The notes under the pieces: generated by a model
Database searches by the model: none
Told to the model about the DNA's origin: nothing
What the model saw: only the letters and a program-made list of their open reading frames with translations
Origin: Didymella arachidicola
Lineage: Eukaryota; Ascomycota; Dothideomycetes; Pleosporales; Didymellaceae
Length of the DNA: 64,000 nucleotides
Direction of reading: 5' to 3'
Assembly: GCA_016630955.3 (NCBI GenBank)
Contig: CM049994.1
Span: 496,001-560,000 of the forward strand
Program-made: the position numbers and the translations under genes
Shown here: positions 60,047 through 64,000 of the stretch, in pieces
Position numbering within the stretch: the first letter of the stretch is position 1
Layout of the letters: every line of letters starts with the position of its first letter

Positions 60047-60562
60047 GGTGAAATGCTGTCAGACTACCGGCTCGGTCTAAGGTTGAAAGAGAAAGCTTTA
60101 TGGTATTAACTGAGGGACAGAAGGCCTGAAATCCCACGTATGCGACCTCGACACTAGACCGGGCTCCATGTCTGGATGTCCGCCGTTGGTCCTCAATTGA
60201 GGAAGCCGCGATACGTGGGATGATAAGCGCTCGGTGATAGGCATTTTACAGTGAGGGGTCGGCTCCTTAGTACCTTGTCGAATGTCAAATGGCGTCGTGA
60301 TCAGCAGAAACAGGTGAATGTCTCCCGCTGCGAGCGCAGTATCACCCAATCGCCATCAATGGAGATAGTGATGCAGTGACACTAAGGGCGACAAGACAAG
60401 TCCGAAGTAGGAGCGAGACGGCTCGCGAATTTCGGCAGTGGGCCCCACCAAGACAACCCAAGATCTTGTATCTTATCTGATTGAGGGGTCCTAAGCCTTC
60501 CTACACCCCTCATCTTGCGATTGGACCCTTTCCTTACACGATCAGTATAGGAAATCACGAAC
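60047..60562. promoter_or_regulatory. Divergent promoter with three HGATAR sites
   Basis: This 516-bp spacer separates the permease and hydantoinase starts. It holds TGATAA (60221-60226), TGATAG (60235-60240) and, on the minus strand, AGATAA (60473-60478). All three fit HGATAR, the target of AreA/Nit2 nitrogen regulators. A 12-bp palindrome CCTCAATTGAGG lies at 60191-60202. A 10-bp inverted repeat TCCCACGTAT/ATACGTGGGA lies at 60132-60141 and 60211-60220. These could bind a pathway-specific factor. Co-induction of both genes under nitrogen limitation is inferred. Confidence 0.6.
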
Positions 60563-63500
60563 ATGAGTGCCTACAAGAACTTGCGCATTGGTGTTGATGT
60601 TGGCGGGTAAGAAGTGGACTCCGTACCAAATTTCCGTAGGCTGATATTGCATCACAGTACCAATACCGACGGGGTCATCATAGACCCTACACGATCAGGG
60701 GAATCTGACAAAGGCATTCTAGCCTGGTGAGTCACCCATCTTTTGGTTTCGGATTGGACACGTGACTTTGACCTTCACCCTACACCCTCTTTCCAGCGAC
60801 ACAAGACTGTGCATGAGTGTTGCAGCTTAGTTTTGACAGGCACAAAACTCCTACAACAACAGATCCGAGCCATGGCATTGCCAATGCAATTAACACCATG
60901 TTCAAGTCTGCATCCATAGACCCCAGCTCCGTCGCGAGCGTCACCATAGGAACGACACATTTCGTTAACGCAGTCATCACACGAGACACCACCCGTCTTT
61001 CCCCAGTCGCTGTGATCCGCCTATCCGGGCCGTTCAGTAAGCATGCACCTCCAGGGGTTGACTGGCCTGGTTCCCTCAGAAAGATCATACTTGCACACTA
61101 TGCCCTGGTCAAAGGAGGTCTTGAGATAGATGGTAGTCTCATTTCCGATATCCAAGAGCAAGAGATAGTGGAGCAGTGCAAGATCATCAAGGAGAAAGGT
61201 ATCAAAAGCATCGTCATCAATGGGATTTTTAGCCCAATCGACACCACCGAGAAACAGGAAGAACGAGCTTCGGAGATCATCAGGCGAGAATTCGGCGATG
61301 ACATTGACATTGTACTCAGTAAGACCGTTGCAAATCTGGGATTTCTTGAGCGCGAGAACGCTGCAATTCTCAATGCCGCGATCCTATCTTTTGCGCGTAA
61401 GACGATCACATCTTTCCAATCTCCAATCAAGAAGCTTGGTCTACAATGTCCAGTCTTCGTAACGCAGAACGACGGTACAATTCTCAGCGGAGAAGCAGCA
61501 AGCCGCCTTCCTATCCGCACATTCTCATCAGGTCCGACGAACAGCATGCGCGGAGCCGCCTTCCTGGTAGGGAAGCAGGAAGCCGGCCAGGCGATGATGG
61601 TGGTGGACGTGGGTGGAACAACAACCGACGTTGGTCTGCTCCTTGCCAACGGTTTCCCACGCCAACAAGCAGCATATTCAGAGCTGTCTGGTGTACGGAT
61701 GAATTTCTCTTATCCCGACGTGAAGAGCATCGGTCTCGGAGGTGGCAGCCTGGTCAGGAGAGTTGGTGGCAAGCTCCAGGTTGGTCCAGAGTCTGTCGGC
61801 TACCGACTGCCCGAGAAGGCTTTGGTCTTCGGTGGCGATGTGCCTACGGCTACTGATTACACTGTAGCGGGCTCAGGCGATGTCGACATTGGCGACCGCA
61901 CGAAAGTACAAGGCAAGTTCAACGAGGAAGATGTCTCAGAATTCAAAATTGAGACTAAGGCGATGCTCGAACGCATCGTAGACACTATGAAGACCTCGCC
62001 AGAAGATCTTCCTGTACTACTTGTAGGAGGCGGAGCAGTCGTAGCACCGGACACACTCAAAGGCGCCAGCGAGGTTATCAAGCCGAAATGGGCAGGTGTT
62101 GCAAATGCAATTGGCGCTGCCATGGCGCGTGTCAGTGCTGTTGTAGACACCGTTAAATCGACCGAGAAGCAGACTGAGAAGGAGCTGCTGACCGAAATTT
62201 CCGAGGAGGCCAAGAAACGCACTGTTGATGCAGGAGCTTTGGCTGATTCGGTAGAAATTGTTGAAGTTGAAACACTACCCTTGCAATACGTCGCGAATAA
62301 AACGCGTTTCATTGTCCGCGCGGCGGGCGACTTCGATTTTTCCCGCTCGCAGGATTATGTCGATCTTGAGGTCGCGAAGCCTGGAGAAAGTGCATCAACG
62401 GAGCTGGAGAACGCGGCGAACGGACTAACGCCAGCGTCTATCGAGGATACTGCTGCAGAGGATGATGCAGCTCCTGAAACTGACATTGCAGGCTACACGC
62501 CAAAGGTCATCAATCGAGAGTGGTGGATCTCGGAGACAGACCTAGACTGGATTACGATCGGCTGTTACATCTTAGGTACTGGAGGTGGTGGCTCACCTTA
62601 TTCCACGATGCTGAGAGTGCGTGGAATCCTGCAGGGAGGTGGAACCGTGCGGGTTGTCAGTCCAGACGACCTCAAAGATGAAGACCTTATCGGCAGCGGC
62701 GGAGCTGCAGGCAGCCCGACCGTGGGCATCGAGAAGTTGTCCGCCGATGAAATGATGGACGCTCAGAACAGTCTTTACGAGCTCTTCAAGGGTAGTCGCG
62801 CGACGCACATCATCCCTCTAGAGATTGGAGGCTCCAATGGTCTACAAGGTCTTGTTCTAGGCGCTTCTACTAACATGAACGTGCCGTGTGTGGACGGCGA
62901 CTGGATGGGTCGTGCTTACCCAACAAAATGGCAAACGACACCTGTTGTTTTCGGAGAGCGCGATATCGTGTTTGCGCCAATAGCTGTTGCTGACGGCAAC
63001 GGCAATACTCTGTACATGCCTACGGCAGCAAGTGACCTCAAAGTAGAACAAGTCATCAGGTCAGCCCTCAGTCAGATGGGAAGCGCCGTCGGCACAGCCG
63101 ATGCTCCGGTGACGGGCGAGGAGACCAGGCGTTGGGCAGTCGAACATACCATCTCTCTGTCATGGCGAATTGGTCGCGAAGTTGCACGAGCGAGGAAGGA
63201 GAATAGAATCGACAACGTCGCCGAGTCCATAATCGATGCCGTTGGAGGGCCCGAGACGGGACGTGTCCTCTTCAAAGGCAAAATTGTTGGCGTTGAACGG
63301 AAACTCTGGAACGGCCATGTGTACGGCGAAGTCATCATCGAGGGCACGGATGCGCAATTCTCTGGGAAGGTCAAGGTACCGTTTAAGAACGAGAACATCG
63401 CAGCCATCCGCCTGCGTAATGGAGAGGAAAGCAAGACCGGAGAGGAACGCAACGAAGATGTTCTTGCTATCGTGCCTGATCTGATTGCTGTCATCGACGC

Positions 63501-63711
63501 ACAGAATGGCGAGGCTATCGGCACGCCTGAATACAGATATGGCTTGCTCGTGCTAGTAATTGGCATAAATGCTAGTGAGCGCTGGACCAGTCCGAAGGGT
63601 ATCGAAATCGGCGGCCCCAATGCTTTCGGTCTGAATCACCTCGAGTACAAACCTTTGGGCAAGTTTGTAAAGCCGGTCAGCGTGATCGATGAGTACGATG
63701 GCAAAGCATAG
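60563..63711 (+). CDS. Hydantoinase/oxoprolinase (HyuA) fused to DUF917 (994 aa, three exons)
   Basis: Exons are 60563-60606, 60658-60726 and 60840-63711; introns are 51 and 113 nt. The two small exons restore the N-terminal motif LRIGVDVGGTNTDGVIIDP, which the long downstream frame alone would lack. The actin-like ATPase fold continues with TIGTTHFVNAVITRD, LERENAAILNAAI, FVTQNDGTILSGE, TFSSGPTNSMRGAA and the second phosphate motif VVDVGGTTTDVG. From ~600 to the end is a DUF917 domain (WITIGCYILGTGGGGSPYST; MNVPCVDGDWMGRAYPTKW). Hydantoinase A proteins open cyclic imides or oxoproline with ATP. DUF917 commonly occurs with them, and its role is unknown. The divergent NCS1 permease suggests import plus ring opening of the same compound. 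It is probably cytosolic. Confidence 0.9.
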
Positions 63712-63786
63712 ATGACAAATTGGGCTGTAGATGGTCACAGCAGTCGCCGGGGCATAGATCGCTAGGAGATAGATGATGGATTTAGA

Positions 63787-64000
63787 TCATGCCGTTACGG
63801 TGTCCTTGGCATGCGTGACACTCGTGTATAGTGGATGGACGACCTTGACCGCAGCCTCATAGCTTGTGAACAGGATACCGCCGCTGAAGACTGTTCGACC
63901 TAATCGCATAGTCGTACCCTTCCAGAATCCTCGGACTCCATAGTCCAGAAGGACACTTTTGACGGCTTCAAGAGTACTTGCCCCCTTGGCACTTTGGGAC
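63787..64000 (-). CDS. Mitochondrial carrier protein, C-terminal end (partial)
   Basis: The minus strand is open from the window edge to a TGA at 63789-63787, 71 codons. It reads SAKGASTLEAVKSVLLDYGV, then RGFWKGTTMRLGRTVFSGGI and LFTSYEAAVKVVHPLY. The G-F-x-x-G segment followed by xxRLGR and a glycine-rich final helix matches the last repeat of mitochondrial solute carriers, near the tricarboxylate/succinate-fumarate group. The signature PxD/ExxK of this repeat lies beyond the edge. The substrate cannot be set from this fragment. It converges on the hydantoinase gene, 75 bp away. Confidence 0.82.
   Translation of the reverse strand, partial: SQSAKGASTLEAVKSVLLDYGVRGFWKGTTMRLGRTVFSGGILFTSYEAAVKVVHPLYTSVTHAKDTVTA

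Noticed and set aside
1..64000. CRISPR arrays, riboswitches, bacterial operons or rRNA genes
   Set aside because: None seen; the window is eukaryotic with spliced genes, and no regularly spaced repeat array was found.

Overview
The window is nuclear DNA of a filamentous ascomycete, most likely a Dothideomycete of the Pleosporales type; the rank is an inference. The evidence is short GT-AG introns (47-65 nt in most genes) with CTAAC/CTGAC-type branch sites, a HET-domain gene, Fot1/pogo-like and Tad1-like transposons with RIP-style C:G to T:A stop codons, a Copia element, an Unc104-type kinesin, and an NCS1 permease beside a HyuA/DUF917 hydantoinase-like protein.

Layout. 1-752: N-terminal part of an NRPS condensation-domain protein (minus, cut by the window edge). 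1475-6829: an intact Ty1/Copia LTR retrotransposon with identical 122-bp LTRs and a perfect 5-bp target duplication. 7571-9353: a broken HET-domain gene. 9597-20159: a 10.6-kb island of four Fot1/pogo-like DNA transposons (two intact transposases, one 3' relic, one decayed copy) plus a Tad1-like LINE inserted inside a terminal repeat of the decayed copy. 20410-22108: thiolase-like protein with a possible peroxisomal C-terminus. 22536-28039: a 1712-residue disordered/coiled-coil protein. 28904-41403: core genes rad17, the kinesin-3 unc104, trm5 and an Mlh2-type MutL protein with an apparent frameshift. 42031-42912: an Ada/AraC-type protein. 43695-53793: phenolic acid decarboxylase, an unknown protein, an NTF2-like protein, an APH-type kinase with a GC-AG intron, a small membrane protein, and a SLAC1/TDT anion transporter. 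56018-57863: a fifth Fot1-like element. 58151-63711: a divergent pair, NCS1 permease and HyuA-DUF917 hydantoinase, sharing a GATA-rich promoter. 63787-64000: C-terminus of a mitochondrial carrier.

How the parts relate. The clearest pathway unit is the permease/hydantoinase pair, which probably imports and opens a cyclic amide such as a hydantoin, oxoproline or related purine/pyrimidine breakdown product under nitrogen control. Three DNA-damage genes (rad17, the MutL homologue, ada) lie within 14 kb, and two MCB-like ACGCGT boxes precede rad17. The transposon island shows layered insertions, RIP-like decay of the older copies, and a shared paired-motif layout in the terminal repeats of otherwise divergent Fot1-like families.

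All exon boundaries were inferred by eye from frame continuity, splice signals and protein-family expectation; no search or alignment program was run.
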